A DNA stretch of 64,000 nt. Source: Firmicutes bacterium HGW-Firmicutes-9. Its GTDB lineage: Bacteria; Bacillota; Clostridia; Christensenellales; CAG-138. The notes under the pieces are model-generated. The model did no database searches, had not been told where the DNA came from, and worked only from the letters and a program-made list of their open reading frames with translations. Below are positions 1 to 8,737 of the stretch, piece by piece. The stretch is from assembly GCA_002841395.1 (NCBI GenBank), contig PGZM01000006.1, positions 1-64,000 on the forward strand. Direction: 5' to 3'. The position numbers and the translations under genes are program-made. Position 1 is the stretch's first letter, and each line of letters opens with the position of its first letter.

Positions 1-691
<691 letters not shown>

Positions 692-699
692 TCAAGTTC

Positions 700-728
700 A
701 TCATAGCCCCGCGAGCCGCCAAAGTCAA
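700..728 (-). promoter_or_regulatory. gdhA promoter
   Basis: Read on the minus strand, TTGACT and TATGAT are separated by exactly 17 bp, with the predicted start about 50 bp before the gdhA ATG. Two 10-bp inverted arms flank the promoter (TATTTGATAT at 665-674 and ATATCAAATA at 745-754). They could be a pair of regulator sites, but no factor is identified. Confidence 0.7.
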
Positions 729-808
729 CGCATCCGCGTGCAATATATCAAATAATTTTCGCTTGCCTCTCATTTTTTGAGTGCGCATACATTTTTTATT
801 TTTTCATG

Positions 809-838
809 CAAAAAAAGCACGCTTTTTCGCGTGCTTAT
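809..838 (-). terminator. Rho-independent terminator of the XRE repeat gene
   Basis: On the minus strand AAGCACGC pairs with GCGTGCTT across a six-base loop and is followed by a run of T. It lies about 35 bp after the stop codon at 871. Confidence 0.8.
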
Positions 839-870
839 TGATTCTGTTTGCTACGTTGTAACAACGTGCT

Positions 871-1935
871 TTACAGGAATTTTGAGATCTTCGTCAGGCT
901 CGCGGTGTCGTTTCGCTTGAGTGCGTCTTCCACCAGCGCGCGCAATCCTTTTTCGGACAAAAATGGAAACAGGCCGGAAACATCGTTCAACTTTTGCCCC
1001 TGTCGCAGCGCTGTGGCTACGATTTTATCGAGCGCTTCCTCCTCCAGAAACGGCGCGATAGCAGCCACCTGTGCGATGCTGCCCCCGCCCTCTACGCAGG
1101 CATTGGCAATCTTCCCAAGATCGTCCTCGTCGAGAAACGGCGCAATCGCGGCCAGTTCGCCGAGCGTGCCGCCGCGCTGAATCGTCTCCTTCGCGATCCT
1201 GCCCAAGTCATCCTCATCCAGGAACGGTGCGATCGCTGCAAGTTCACCCAGTGTGCCGCCCTTCTGCACGACGGAGAAAGCGATCTTGCCCATAGCATCC
1301 TCATCTAAAAACGGTGCAATCGCTGCGAGTTCACCAAGCGTGCCGCCGTTTTCAACCGCTGCGGTTGCGAGCTTGCCCAGCGTCTCCTCGCTGACAAACG
1401 GCGCAAGCGCGGCTAGCTTATTCAGCCCGACCGTCGGTGCAAGGCGGGTTGCCAGTTCGTCCAGATAGTCTTCATCGAGAAACGGTGCAATCGAGACGAG
1501 ACTCTCCAGATTGATCCTGTCCTGATCCTTCTGCTGCGCGGCATCTTCCCCGGCTTCCGGCGCGCTATGTTGCTCTTTCTCTTCCTCAATCGCCTTGACG
1601 ATGCGCGTTACCTGCTTGGGTTTTAAAAACGGCGCGGCTTCCCCCGCCTCGGACAGCGTGATGCGCTCGTTTTTCACAAATGTCTCTTCGCTGCCGTCGA
1701 TCACGCTGCGAATGAGATCGCCGCCGCGTCCGCCGCCCAGCAGCTCGTCTACGCTCACACCGAGCGCCTGTGCCAGCTCCGGCAGCTTGCCGATATCCGG
1801 CATGGAAGCGCCGCGCTCCCAGTTGCTGACCGCTTGGAAGCTCACGCCCATGACGTCCGCCAGCGCGGGCTGCGTCATATCCTTTTCTTTTCTCAGGCGC
1901 GAAATTCGCCGCCCGATCTCTACCGCGTCAAACAT
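871..1935 (-). CDS. XRE-family regulator with a 29-residue repeat array
   Basis: This is a 354-residue protein. Residues 5-66 form a Cro/C1-type helix-turn-helix (TQPALADVMGVSFQAVSNWE is the recognition segment). After a linker of about 80 residues, the rest is a repeat array of the pattern L-x-x-L-A-A-I-A-P-F-L-D/E-E-D-x-L-G-K-I-A. The P-F core sits at residues 102, 151, 179, 208, 237, 266, 295 and 324, so the period is 29 residues (28 once). Such units are expected to stack as helical hairpins, giving a solenoid that could bind a partner or set DNA-site spacing. A good Shine-Dalgarno (TAAGGAGAAATTATT) fixes the start at 1935. The gene is alone, with its own terminator. Ligand and targets are unknown. 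Confidence 0.85.
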   Translation of the reverse strand: MFDAVEIGRRISRLRKEKDMTQPALADVMGVSFQAVSNWERGASMPDIGKLPELAQALGVSVDELLGGGRGGDLIRSVIDGSEETFVKNERITLSEAGEAAPFLKPKQVTRIVKAIEEEKEQHSAPEAGEDAAQQKDQDRINLESLVSIAPFLDEDYLDELATRLAPTVGLNKLAALAPFVSEETLGKLATAAVENGGTLGELAAIAPFLDEDAMGKIAFSVVQKGGTLGELAAIAPFLDEDDLGRIAKETIQRGGTLGELAAIAPFLDEDDLGKIANACVEGGGSIAQVAAIAPFLEEEALDKIVATALRQGQKLNDVSGLFPFLSEKGLRALVEDALKRNDTASLTKISKFL

Positions 1936-2017
1936 AATAATTTCTCCTTATCCTAGCAATGTCGCAGAATACAAATCCGGATGGCTTTTGTCTCTGTCAG
2001 TTTCTTTGGTTCTTGTG

Positions 2018-2164
2018 TCAGATCCGCGGCACCTGCATCGCAATGCTCAGCCAATGCACATCCCTTTTTTGCGCCTCGCGTTCCGCGATCATTTGCCGAT
2101 ATGCACGCTCCGCCTGTTCCGGCGTACGCTTCTTAATGATGGTTCGCTTGATAATATCTCGCAT
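2018..2164 (-). CDS. Possible small basic protein, 48 residues
   Basis: A short frame starts at ATG 2164 after a Shine-Dalgarno-like AAAGGCGGTGG six to seven bases upstream. The peptide begins MRDIIKRTIIKKRTPEQ and is highly charged with a predicted helix in the middle (EQAERAYRQMIAEREAQKRD). It lies between the phosphohexomutase and the XRE regulator, on the same strand as both. A longer reading from 2230 has no better start signal. No family is recognised. It could be a genuine small gene or chance, and the main support is the ribosome-binding site. Confidence 0.35.
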   Translation of the reverse strand: MRDIIKRTIIKKRTPEQAERAYRQMIAEREAQKRDVHWLSIAMQVPRI

Positions 2165-2299
2165 GTGTTGCCACCGCCTTTCGTTTGCTGCACCATCAGC
2201 ATACAAAAACACGGCATACGACACCAGCAAGCAGTGCTTGAGTTGGGTTTTTTCGGAAACTCAAGCGAGGGTTGAGAAGCAAAAAGACCGTATCTTAGC

Positions 2300-2328
2300 G
2301 AAAAACAGCGGCTAGTGTGCCGCTGTCG
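2300..2328 (-). terminator. Terminator after the phosphohexomutase gene
   Basis: On the minus strand ACAGCGGC and GCCGCTGT form an 8-bp stem around a six-base loop, followed by TTTT. It lies just past the stop at 2344. Confidence 0.75.
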
Positions 2329-2343
2329 TTCCATTTCATATCC

Positions 2344-4074
2344 TTACCCCAAGTACCCCTTCAACAGCCCGTCCACATCCTGCATGAGCGCGGAGAGCGT
2401 TTCGGTGAGTTGTTCCTTTGTCTTGGCGCGCGCGCCGATATAGAGCTTCAGCTTTGGTTCGGTACCGCTTGGGCGGATGACGATCCAGCTTTCGTCGGCG
2501 AGCAGCCAGCGCAGCGTATCCGACTTCGGCAGCGCCATCTCGCAAACTGTTCCGTCAGAACGCTCACACCTGCGGGCAATATAGTCCTCCGCGATGACGA
2601 CTTTCGTGCGAGCAAATGTTTTCGGCGGTGTGGCGCGGAGCTTTGCCATCGCACCCGCGATCTTCTCCATGCCTTCTTTTCCTTCCAGCGTGTAACTCTT
2701 GACGCTCTCGCTGTAGAAGCCGTAGGTCGCGTAGATCTCGTCCAGCGCGTCGGAGAGGGTCATGCCGCGCTCGGCATAGCTGATGCACGCTTCCGCCGCA
2801 AGCATCGCGGAAGAGACCGCATCCTTATCGCGCGCAAGCCCGCCCGCGAGAAAACCGAAGCTCTCCTCAAAGCCAAATAGGAACGTCTTCTCTCCGCTGG
2901 TTTGATACTCGTCCACCTTCTCACCGATGAAGCGGAAGCCCGTCATCACGTTTTCAAGTGAGACGCCGTATGCCGCGCAGATCGCGTCCGCGAGGCGCGT
3001 GGAGACGATGCTCTTGATGACCACGCCATTATCGGGCAGGCGCTTCTGCCGGCTCATCGAGGATAGGATGTGCTCGAGCAAAATGCAACCAATCTGGTTG
3101 CCCGTCAGCGTCACCCATTCGTCCGACTTGGTCTTGACCGCGACACCGAGGCGATCCGCATCCGGATCAGTCGCGAGGCAAACGCGCGCGCCTTTCTCCT
3201 CCGCAAGCGCGATGGCGAGACGGAATGCGTTCGGGTCCTCCGGGTTTGGCGCGGTGACGGTTGGGAAGTGTCCGTCCGGCACGGACTGCTCCGGCACGGA
3301 AATCACATTCGTCAACCCAACGCGCGTGAGCAGCTCTTTTACCGGAACCGCGCCGGCACCGTGCAACGGCGTGTAGACGATCGGAAGATCGCCACCTTTG
3401 CGGCGCACGAGATCGGGATCCAGCAGAAGCTGTTCGGTTGCGGCATAGTAAGCTTCGTCTTCTTCTTTGCCGACCAGCGTGATCATGCCGGATGCAACCG
3501 CCGCGTTATAGTCCGCAACGCTGGGCGAGAACATCGGCACGCGCTGAATCTCGTCGAAGATGGCGCTAGCCTGCTCGGGCGCGGCCTGTCCGCCGTATGC
3601 CCAATAGACCTTATAGCCGTTATATTTGCTTGGATTATGCGATGCGGTAATCACCACGCCCGCCATGCAGCCAAGGTGCTGCACCGCAAACGAAAGCTGC
3701 GGCACGGAACGGAGCGAGGAGAACAAATACGTCTTGATACCGTTTGCCGCGAGAACACAGGCGGTCTCTTTGGCAAATTCCGGCGAGAAGAGGCGGGAAT
3801 CGTAGGCGATACAGACGCCGCGCTCTTTTGCGCCTTTGCAGGAGAGAAGAACGTTACTCAGCCCCTGCGTAGCTCTGCGCACGACGTAGACGTTCATGCG
3901 GTTGGTGCCCGCGCCGAGGATGCCCCTTAGTCCCGCGGTGCCAAACTCCAGCTCGCGGTAAAAGCGCTCTTCGATTTCCGGCGCGTCGGCAGAGATTGCG
4001 CGCAGCTCCGCGCGCGTGGTTTCGTCCAGCGTCGGCTCGTTCAGCCAGGATTCATATATGGTTCGCGTATCCAT
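2344..4074 (-). CDS. Phosphoglucomutase/phosphomannomutase (alpha-D-phosphohexomutase)
   Basis: The 576-residue cytosolic enzyme moves phosphate between C1 and C6 of glucose or mannose phosphates through a phosphoserine, feeding glycogen, cell-wall and surface sugar synthesis. All four family landmarks are visible: TASHNPSKYNG with the phosphoserine Ser145, the metal loop DPDADR (303-308), the sugar-specificity GFEESFGF (near 400), and the phosphate-binding RPSGTEPKLKLY (near 534). Length and the N-terminal YESWLNE resemble the PgcA type of Bacillota. The start follows AAAGGAACGATTGA. The next gene upstream is a hydrolase on the same strand, 52 bp away. Substrate preference cannot be read from sequence. 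Confidence 0.93.
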   Translation of the reverse strand: MDTRTIYESWLNEPTLDETTRAELRAISADAPEIEERFYRELEFGTAGLRGILGAGTNRMNVYVVRRATQGLSNVLLSCKGAKERGVCIAYDSRLFSPEFAKETACVLAANGIKTYLFSSLRSVPQLSFAVQHLGCMAGVVITASHNPSKYNGYKVYWAYGGQAAPEQASAIFDEIQRVPMFSPSVADYNAAVASGMITLVGKEEDEAYYAATEQLLLDPDLVRRKGGDLPIVYTPLHGAGAVPVKELLTRVGLTNVISVPEQSVPDGHFPTVTAPNPEDPNAFRLAIALAEEKGARVCLATDPDADRLGVAVKTKSDEWVTLTGNQIGCILLEHILSSMSRQKRLPDNGVVIKSIVSTRLADAICAAYGVSLENVMTGFRFIGEKVDEYQTSGEKTFLFGFEESFGFLAGGLARDKDAVSSAMLAAEACISYAERGMTLSDALDEIYATYGFYSESVKSYTLEGKEGMEKIAGAMAKLRATPPKTFARTKVVIAEDYIARRCERSDGTVCEMALPKSDTLRWLLADESWIVIRPSGTEPKLKLYIGARAKTKEQLTETLSALMQDVDGLLKGYLG

Positions 4075-4126
4075 TCAATCGTTCCTTTCGCGTTATGGTT
4101 CTATCCAATTGATTCAACAATACAGA

Positions 4127-5014
4127 TTATTGTTTCAGAGAGGCGAGAAATGCCTCGACCGCCACCCAATATTCCTCGTGTCCTCTTGCGCTGTCATACA
4201 GCGCGGAGGAGCCGTGCCGTCCGCTGGCTTCCGGCAGGAAGAAGACGCAGCCGTCAGACGTGATCGAATCCGCAATCCCACGCCAGGCTTTTCCCTCCGA
4301 TTTTGCAGACGTGATGAACACGGGCTGTGTGATGTTCGCGGCGTAGTCCGCAACCATCTTGCCATTCAGCTTGAAGTATTCGCCCGGCGAGAAGGAAAGC
4401 ACGGCGGAGATTTCGTCTGGATGCTCGGAGGCGAGGATCAGCACGAGCGAAGAGGAATAGGAGCTGCCCCAGACGATGAGCTGATCCGGCGCATAGGTGG
4501 AGACGATATAAGAGAGCGCCGCTTCCAGATCGGGGTATGCATCGGTATAGCCCGTCGGCAGCTTTGCATCCTTCGCCAGCTGGTTCGTCTCGTTCTTGAC
4601 GCCGTTGGCCGCTCTGCCGGAGCGCTGATCCACCGCGAGGCAGTTATAGCCAAGCGCGTTGAGCTTCGGCGCGATATCCACATATTCCCCGCGGCTGTAG
4701 TCCGCCTGATGGAAGAGGATGATAAAGGGCTTACTTGCGTCTCCCGTCCAATACAGATCAGCGGTGACCGTCAGATTATCCGTCGTGGGGAACGTCACTG
4801 TGCTGATTGTTTGCCCGGTCGGCAGTGACGGTTTTTCCGGTGCCAGCGTAGTCGTCGGTTCCATGGTAATCTCCTCCTGCGTGATCGCTTCGGTTTGCAC
4901 GGTGTCTTTCGCCGGCTCCGTAGTCCTTTGCATCGGAACCAGCAGCGCAACGACGAGAATCGCGCTAAAAAGCAACAGCCCGCCAATGAGCAGCAAGATC
5001 GTTTTGAGGTTCAT
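4127..5014 (-). CDS. Membrane-anchored alpha/beta hydrolase
   Basis: This 295-residue protein has an N-terminal membrane anchor (residues 5-27), a Thr/Glu-rich linker (30-70), then an alpha/beta-hydrolase domain facing outside the cell. The nucleophile elbow is GSSYSS with Ser185, the oxyanion segment is FHQAD (101-105), and the likely catalytic His267 is in SGRHGSS. The fold resembles dienelactone-hydrolase or acyl-peptidase relatives, so an ester or peptide substrate is possible but unproven. The start is supported by AAAGGAGCGCACATAA. It may be co-transcribed with the downstream phosphohexomutase gene (52-bp gap). Confidence 0.8.
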   Translation of the reverse strand: MNLKTILLLIGGLLLFSAILVVALLVPMQRTTEPAKDTVQTEAITQEEITMEPTTTLAPEKPSLPTGQTISTVTFPTTDNLTVTADLYWTGDASKPFIILFHQADYSRGEYVDIAPKLNALGYNCLAVDQRSGRAANGVKNETNQLAKDAKLPTGYTDAYPDLEAALSYIVSTYAPDQLIVWGSSYSSSLVLILASEHPDEISAVLSFSPGEYFKLNGKMVADYAANITQPVFITSAKSEGKAWRGIADSITSDGCVFFLPEASGRHGSSALYDSARGHEEYWVAVEAFLASLKQ

Positions 5015-5145
5015 TTATGTGCGCTCCTTTGATAAACAATAAAGAAACGAGTTTGAGTCGATTCCACCTTGATTTTGAACCGCTGCAGAACGCATCCCGC
5101 AAGAATTGTTCAAAATCCCTTCATCTGATTATACCCGTCGCCGTG

Positions 5146-5174
5146 TTGCATGGCAAGGCGGGCTGTGCTATCAT
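5146..5174 (+). promoter_or_regulatory. Promoter giving a leaderless transcript
   Basis: TTGCAT (5146-5151) and TATCAT (5169-5174) are exactly 17 bp apart, with a TG one base before the -10 (extended -10). The expected start of transcription is at or within a base or two of the ATG at 5181, so the mRNA should have almost no 5' leader. Confidence 0.7.
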
Positions 5175-5180
5175 ACCCCT

Positions 5181-6794
5181 ATGGAAAGGCGCCTGCAAAC
5201 CAAGAAGCGCTATCACTCCGCCAGCTATCTCAACAGCGGGGCGGTTTTTTACGGTACGCTTTTATTCGCGGTTTCGCGCCTGTTTGCACTGTTTCAACTG
5301 TTTTCCGATGCCGCCACGCGCAAACGGCTCGATCAGGCGCCGCCGGAGAACTTTACGTTTCTAGGCATACTTTGGCTCTTGATCGTTATCAGCATCATCG
5401 GCCTTGCGTTCTATCTTCAGGTGCAAAGCAGGCAGAAGCGGCTCCGCATGAAGCAGGGCAACTATTTTCTGCTGCTCAACACGCTGATTGCTCTCTGGGG
5501 CATCATCAGCGCGATCAGCTATCTGGTCGAGATGATCATTTTCTTTGAGTTTGTGTATCTGCTCGATTTCCTGACGCTCATTGGCGCGCTGGTCATCCCA
5601 AGCGTGCTGTATCAGTTGGCCGATCGCAATCAGGACATCCCGCAGGACAATCTGCTCTTTTTTACCTCCATTGGTGCAACCGTGCTCTCCTCTCTCGCGG
5701 CGTTGATCGTGGCGCTCGTGCTGCGCAAAAGCTATACCGCGTTTCAGCTGTTGCGCGAACTCATGTTCCGCGCGGGTATCATCCTGTTCGGCGTCGCGGG
5801 GCTCTTAAAAGCCATCCGCCTTCGTGCCGAGCTGCCGGAGCTGGTCGCGTCCATGCCGAAACGCGAGCCGAAAGCAGTCGCAGAAACGCCGTTCAACCCC
5901 ATGCAGGCGTTTGCGCAGACCTTTGCGCCGAAAGCCGCACCGAAGACCGCATCGAAAACCAAAGTCGATGCCAAAGGACGCATCCGCTGCCCCGACTGCG
6001 GAAAGAAACTGCCGCAGGACACGCGTATCTGCCCGCGCTGCGGTTACGATATTGAAACGCCGGACCTGTTTGACGACGATGAGTTTGACGATGTAGACGA
6101 CCTCGCGCTGATAACGGAGCCGGAGCTTGCCGTTGAGGATGTTCCCGTTGCGCCGGAAGTAGATGCGCTGGAGGAAGAGGCGACCATCGCTCCCGTAAAA
6201 CTCGAGTTGCCGAAAGAGATCTGTCCGCGCTGCAAGAAGAAGAAACCGCCGTTTTTGAGCACCTGCCCGCACTGCGGATATTATCCGGGCGATCCGCTTG
6301 AGCTCGCCGAGATCGAAGCGGAGCGAAAGAAGCTTCTGGACGAATCGAACGTCGCGGAAGCGCAAGCCTCCTTTATGCCGCCGGAGCCCAAGCAGGACCC
6401 GAAGTGCGAAAAGTGCGGCAAGAAAATCCCCGGCGGACTTTCCACCTGTCCCTACTGCGGTTATCATCCGGACGATGATCGCCTGCCGAAAGAGCCCCCC
6501 AAACCCGCGGTAGAAAAGCTGTTTGAAGACGTGGAAGACCCAGATACAATCTTCTGCCCGCGCTGCGACAACGAGGTGCTAGACGGAACAGAGGTTTGCC
6601 CGCACTGCGGTTATCCATTTGTAGCATCCCGCAGGACGGGACGCATCGTGAAACCCACCGTCCGCCTCGCGCGCGTACCTGACCCCAAGCGGCTCACGGA
6701 GAAGAACTCCATCGAGTGCCCCGAGTGCGGCAGGCGGTATTCTGCGGCAAGAGACCGTTGCCCCTATTGCGGATATGGTCTGTATGACGATTAG
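5181..6794 (+). CDS. Polytopic membrane protein with five zinc ribbons
   Basis: The 537-residue protein has five or six N-terminal membrane segments (residues about 15-210) and then a long cytoplasmic tail with five CxxC...CxxC zinc ribbons starting near residues 270, 348, 409, 459 and 513. Examples are CPDCGKKLPQDTRICPRCG and CPECGRRYSAARDRCPYCG. Acidic linkers separate the ribbons. A TTG 25 codons earlier is in frame but lies upstream of the predicted transcription start, so ATG 5181 is preferred, although it has no Shine-Dalgarno. It is one of few plus-strand genes left of dnaA. Zinc-ribbon tails often mediate protein or nucleic-acid contacts. No specific function is recognised. Confidence 0.8.
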   Translation: MERRLQTKKRYHSASYLNSGAVFYGTLLFAVSRLFALFQLFSDAATRKRLDQAPPENFTFLGILWLLIVISIIGLAFYLQVQSRQKRLRMKQGNYFLLLNTLIALWGIISAISYLVEMIIFFEFVYLLDFLTLIGALVIPSVLYQLADRNQDIPQDNLLFFTSIGATVLSSLAALIVALVLRKSYTAFQLLRELMFRAGIILFGVAGLLKAIRLRAELPELVASMPKREPKAVAETPFNPMQAFAQTFAPKAAPKTASKTKVDAKGRIRCPDCGKKLPQDTRICPRCGYDIETPDLFDDDEFDDVDDLALITEPELAVEDVPVAPEVDALEEEATIAPVKLELPKEICPRCKKKKPPFLSTCPHCGYYPGDPLELAEIEAERKKLLDESNVAEAQASFMPPEPKQDPKCEKCGKKIPGGLSTCPYCGYHPDDDRLPKEPPKPAVEKLFEDVEDPDTIFCPRCDNEVLDGTEVCPHCGYPFVASRRTGRIVKPTVRLARVPDPKRLTEKNSIECPECGRRYSAARDRCPYCGYGLYDD

Positions 6795-6813
6795 AGAATC
6801 ACATAGCACAAAC

Positions 6814-6844
6814 AAAAAACGCTCATCTTTCGATGAGCGTTTTT
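6814..6844. terminator. Bidirectional terminator
   Basis: ACGCTCATC and GATGAGCGT form a 9-bp stem with a TTTC loop, flanked by A-tract and T-tract. It serves the convergent zinc-ribbon gene (+) and the phosphoesterase gene (-). Confidence 0.85.
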
Positions 6845-6846
6845 AT

Positions 6847-7533
6847 TTACCCGTAAATCAGTTTTGGCGCGAAGTCCAGCTTGTCCGCCGCAACACAGTG
6901 GTATACAACCCCGTTTCGCTCGCCTTCGAATGCATAGCGGTGCGCGTCTCCGTGCAGATGTCCATAGATCGCAATCTGTACGCCGGCGGCTTCCAGCCGC
7001 TCGGTGAACCCGCTGTCTTTATCCTTGTCCGCAAACGGCGGAAAATGCAGCATCGCGATCTTGGTTTCCACCTGCGGCAGAGAGTTGAGCGAGAGCGTCA
7101 GCCGGTCGAGCTCGCGCAGATAGATCTTCTGATCATCCGCATCAAAGTTGTTGCTGCCCGGGCAGAGCCAGCCGCGCGTGCCGCAGATGCCGACGCCGTC
7201 TTCCACGATGGAGTCGTTCTGAATCGCGCACATACCCGCGGGTAACCGTGAGCGCACCCTACCGATGGCGCTCCACCAATAGTCGTGATTGCCCTTGAGC
7301 AGGATTTTCTTGCCCGGCAAGTTGCCGATAAACGAAAGATCGGGCAACGCTGCGTCTAGCTGCATTGCCCAACTGATATCGCCGGGAATCAGCACGAGAT
7401 CGTCCGCCTGCACGCGCTCACGCCAGTTCCGCTCTAATTTTTCCGCATGGTCGCGCCAGGCTTCGCCAAACACATCCATGGGTTTTTCCGAGGTAAGCGA
7501 GAGATGCAAGTCCGCAATGGCGTATATCTGCAT
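6847..7533 (-). CDS. Calcineurin-like metallophosphoesterase
   Basis: This 228-residue protein carries the full dinuclear metal site of the calcineurin-like family: ADLH (Asp8, His10), GDISWAM (Asp52), KGNHDYWW (Asn82, His83), LHFPP, and the C-terminal GHLHGDAH. Family members hydrolyse phosphomonoesters or diesters. The short form, with the GDISWAM and GNHDYWW signatures, is common in Clostridia and its substrate is not known. There is no signal peptide, so it should be cytosolic. The gene follows the small zinc-finger gene on the same strand (44 bp apart) and may share its promoter. Confidence 0.85.
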   Translation of the reverse strand: MQIYAIADLHLSLTSEKPMDVFGEAWRDHAEKLERNWRERVQADDLVLIPGDISWAMQLDAALPDLSFIGNLPGKKILLKGNHDYWWSAIGRVRSRLPAGMCAIQNDSIVEDGVGICGTRGWLCPGSNNFDADDQKIYLRELDRLTLSLNSLPQVETKIAMLHFPPFADKDKDSGFTERLEAAGVQIAIYGHLHGDAHRYAFEGERNGVVYHCVAADKLDFAPKLIYG

Positions 7534-7577
7534 CCAACCGCTCCTCTCTGTCTGCGCGCTGCCGCGCCTAAATTGAA

Positions 7578-7901
7578 TTACTCCTCGTCGTCGTCGAGAT
7601 CCTCGTCGTCTTCCAGAAGTTCTTCGTCGTCAAACTCTTCATCCGTCGGTACGGCGGAGGCATTCTCCAGCTCGACCTGACGCTTCTTTTCTTTGAGGCA
7701 GGCGAGGCAAAGCTCACCGCCGCGCACCACGGGCAATTCGCCGCATTCGGAGCAAAGGATGACTTCGTCGTCCTCAACTTCTTCTGCTGCACGCCGTATA
7801 TGCGCCTGCGCACGCTTCATTTCGCGCTTGCAAACCTCGCAAAAATCTTCGCCGTCGCGAATGTAGTTCAACTCACACTTCGGGCACTTATGCAATGCCA
7901 T
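7578..7901 (-). CDS. Small double zinc-knuckle protein with acidic tail
   Basis: This protein has 107 residues. Four CxxC pairs (residues 6-9, 21-24, 50-53, 65-68) are arranged as two zinc-binding units of the CPKC...CEVC and CSEC...CLAC kind. They are followed by a strongly acidic C-terminal 25 residues. The start MALHKCPKC at 7901 is preferred over an in-frame start at 7928 because the zinc site begins at once, but its Shine-Dalgarno is weak. It has a strong promoter and a palindrome over the transcription start, so it is probably regulated. No family name is recognised. A role as an adaptor or nucleic-acid binder is a guess. Confidence 0.7.
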   Translation of the reverse strand: MALHKCPKCELNYIRDGEDFCEVCKREMKRAQAHIRRAAEEVEDDEVILCSECGELPVVRGGELCLACLKEKKRQVELENASAVPTDEEFDDEELLEDDEDLDDDEE

Positions 7902-7924
7902 AGCTCTTAGCCCTGCCTTTGATT

Positions 7925-7971
7925 CCAAACGTTACGTTTGGTATTATGCTAAAGTTTTATATGCATGTCAA
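7925..7971 (-). promoter_or_regulatory. Promoter with overlapping palindrome
   Basis: On the minus strand TTGACA (7966-7971) and CATAAT (7943-7948) are 17 bp apart. The inverted repeat CCAAACG-TTA-CGTTTGG at 7925-7941 begins immediately after the -10 and covers the expected +1. This is the classic position for a repressor operator. Confidence 0.7.
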
Positions 7972-7990
7972 GAAAAAGTTGATAATCAGT

Positions 7991-8017
7991 AAAATCGCCC
8001 AAATTGTGGGCGATTTT
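7991..8017. terminator. Terminator after engB
   Basis: AAAATCGCCCA pairs with TGGGCGATTTT around a five-base loop, 28 bp past the engB stop. Both strands have T at the end of the stem. Confidence 0.7.
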
Positions 8018-8044
8018 TGGTGCGTTTTTTGCGATTTTTCGCTG

Positions 8045-8737
8045 TTATTCGTCCGTCTCGTCGTTCTCCTGCGCTTCCGCCTCGGCAAACGCCAGCTCAG
8101 CCGATGCAAAGAGCAATTCCTGCTCCGCTGCGCGCTGCGCTTGACCTTCTGCGTCCGCAAAAATCTGGCCGATGCGCTCGATCAGCGCGTCTTTGCCGAT
8201 CTTCTCTTCCGCAGAAAACGGAATCGCAAACGCGGGCGCGCCAAGCAGCTTTGCCGCCTTGTTCGCGGCGACGACGCGCTGAGATTTGCCGATCTTGTCC
8301 GCCTTGGTCGCGACGATCGTGAACGGCACGCCTGCGTGCAGCGTCCAGCGGAACATCTCGCGATCCTCCGGCGAGGGCTCGTGGCGGATATCCACAAGCA
8401 GCAGCAGGTGTTTGGGTCTGCCGCTGCTCATATAGCTTCCGATGAGATTGCCCCACTCGGTCTGCTCATCCTTACTGCGCTTGGCAAAACCGTAGCCCGG
8501 CAGGTCGACAAGGTAAAACGCGTTGTTCAACAGAAAATAGTTGACCAGCCGCGTCTTGCCCGGTGTCTGCGAGGTCTTGGCGAGTTTGCCGTTGTTCGTC
8601 AGGCAGTTGATGAGACTGCTTTTACCGACGTTGCTGCGCCCGACGACCGCGATTTCGCACGCAAGCGGGGCAGGGTATGTTTGTCCCTGCCCGACGCTTG
8701 TGACGAATTTTGCCTGATTAATGGCGAACTGTTTCAT
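8045..8737 (-). CDS. engB: Ribosome-biogenesis GTPase EngB/YsxC
   Basis: The 230-residue GTPase of the TRAFAC/Era-like class acts in late assembly of the large ribosomal subunit. Visible motifs are the P-loop GRSNVGKSSLIN (near residues 33-44), the switch region QTPGKTRLVNYF, G3 DLPGYGFAKR and G4 ATKADKIGKS. The C-terminal 35 residues are an acidic Ala/Glu-rich extension that the short family members lack. The start codon lies inside the end of lon (20-bp overlap), a lon-engB arrangement well known in Bacillota, so translation is probably coupled. Identity is close to certain. Confidence 0.95.
   Translation of the reverse strand: MKQFAINQAKFVTSVGQGQTYPAPLACEIAVVGRSNVGKSSLINCLTNNGKLAKTSQTPGKTRLVNYFLLNNAFYLVDLPGYGFAKRSKDEQTEWGNLIGSYMSSGRPKHLLLLVDIRHEPSPEDREMFRWTLHAGVPFTIVATKADKIGKSQRVVAANKAAKLLGAPAFAIPFSAEEKIGKDALIERIGQIFADAEGQAQRAAEQELLFASAELAFAEAEAQENDETDE

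Noticed and set aside
5106-5180. TTG start for the zinc-ribbon protein
   Set aside because: It lies upstream of the predicted promoter -10 and adds 25 residues without family-like features.
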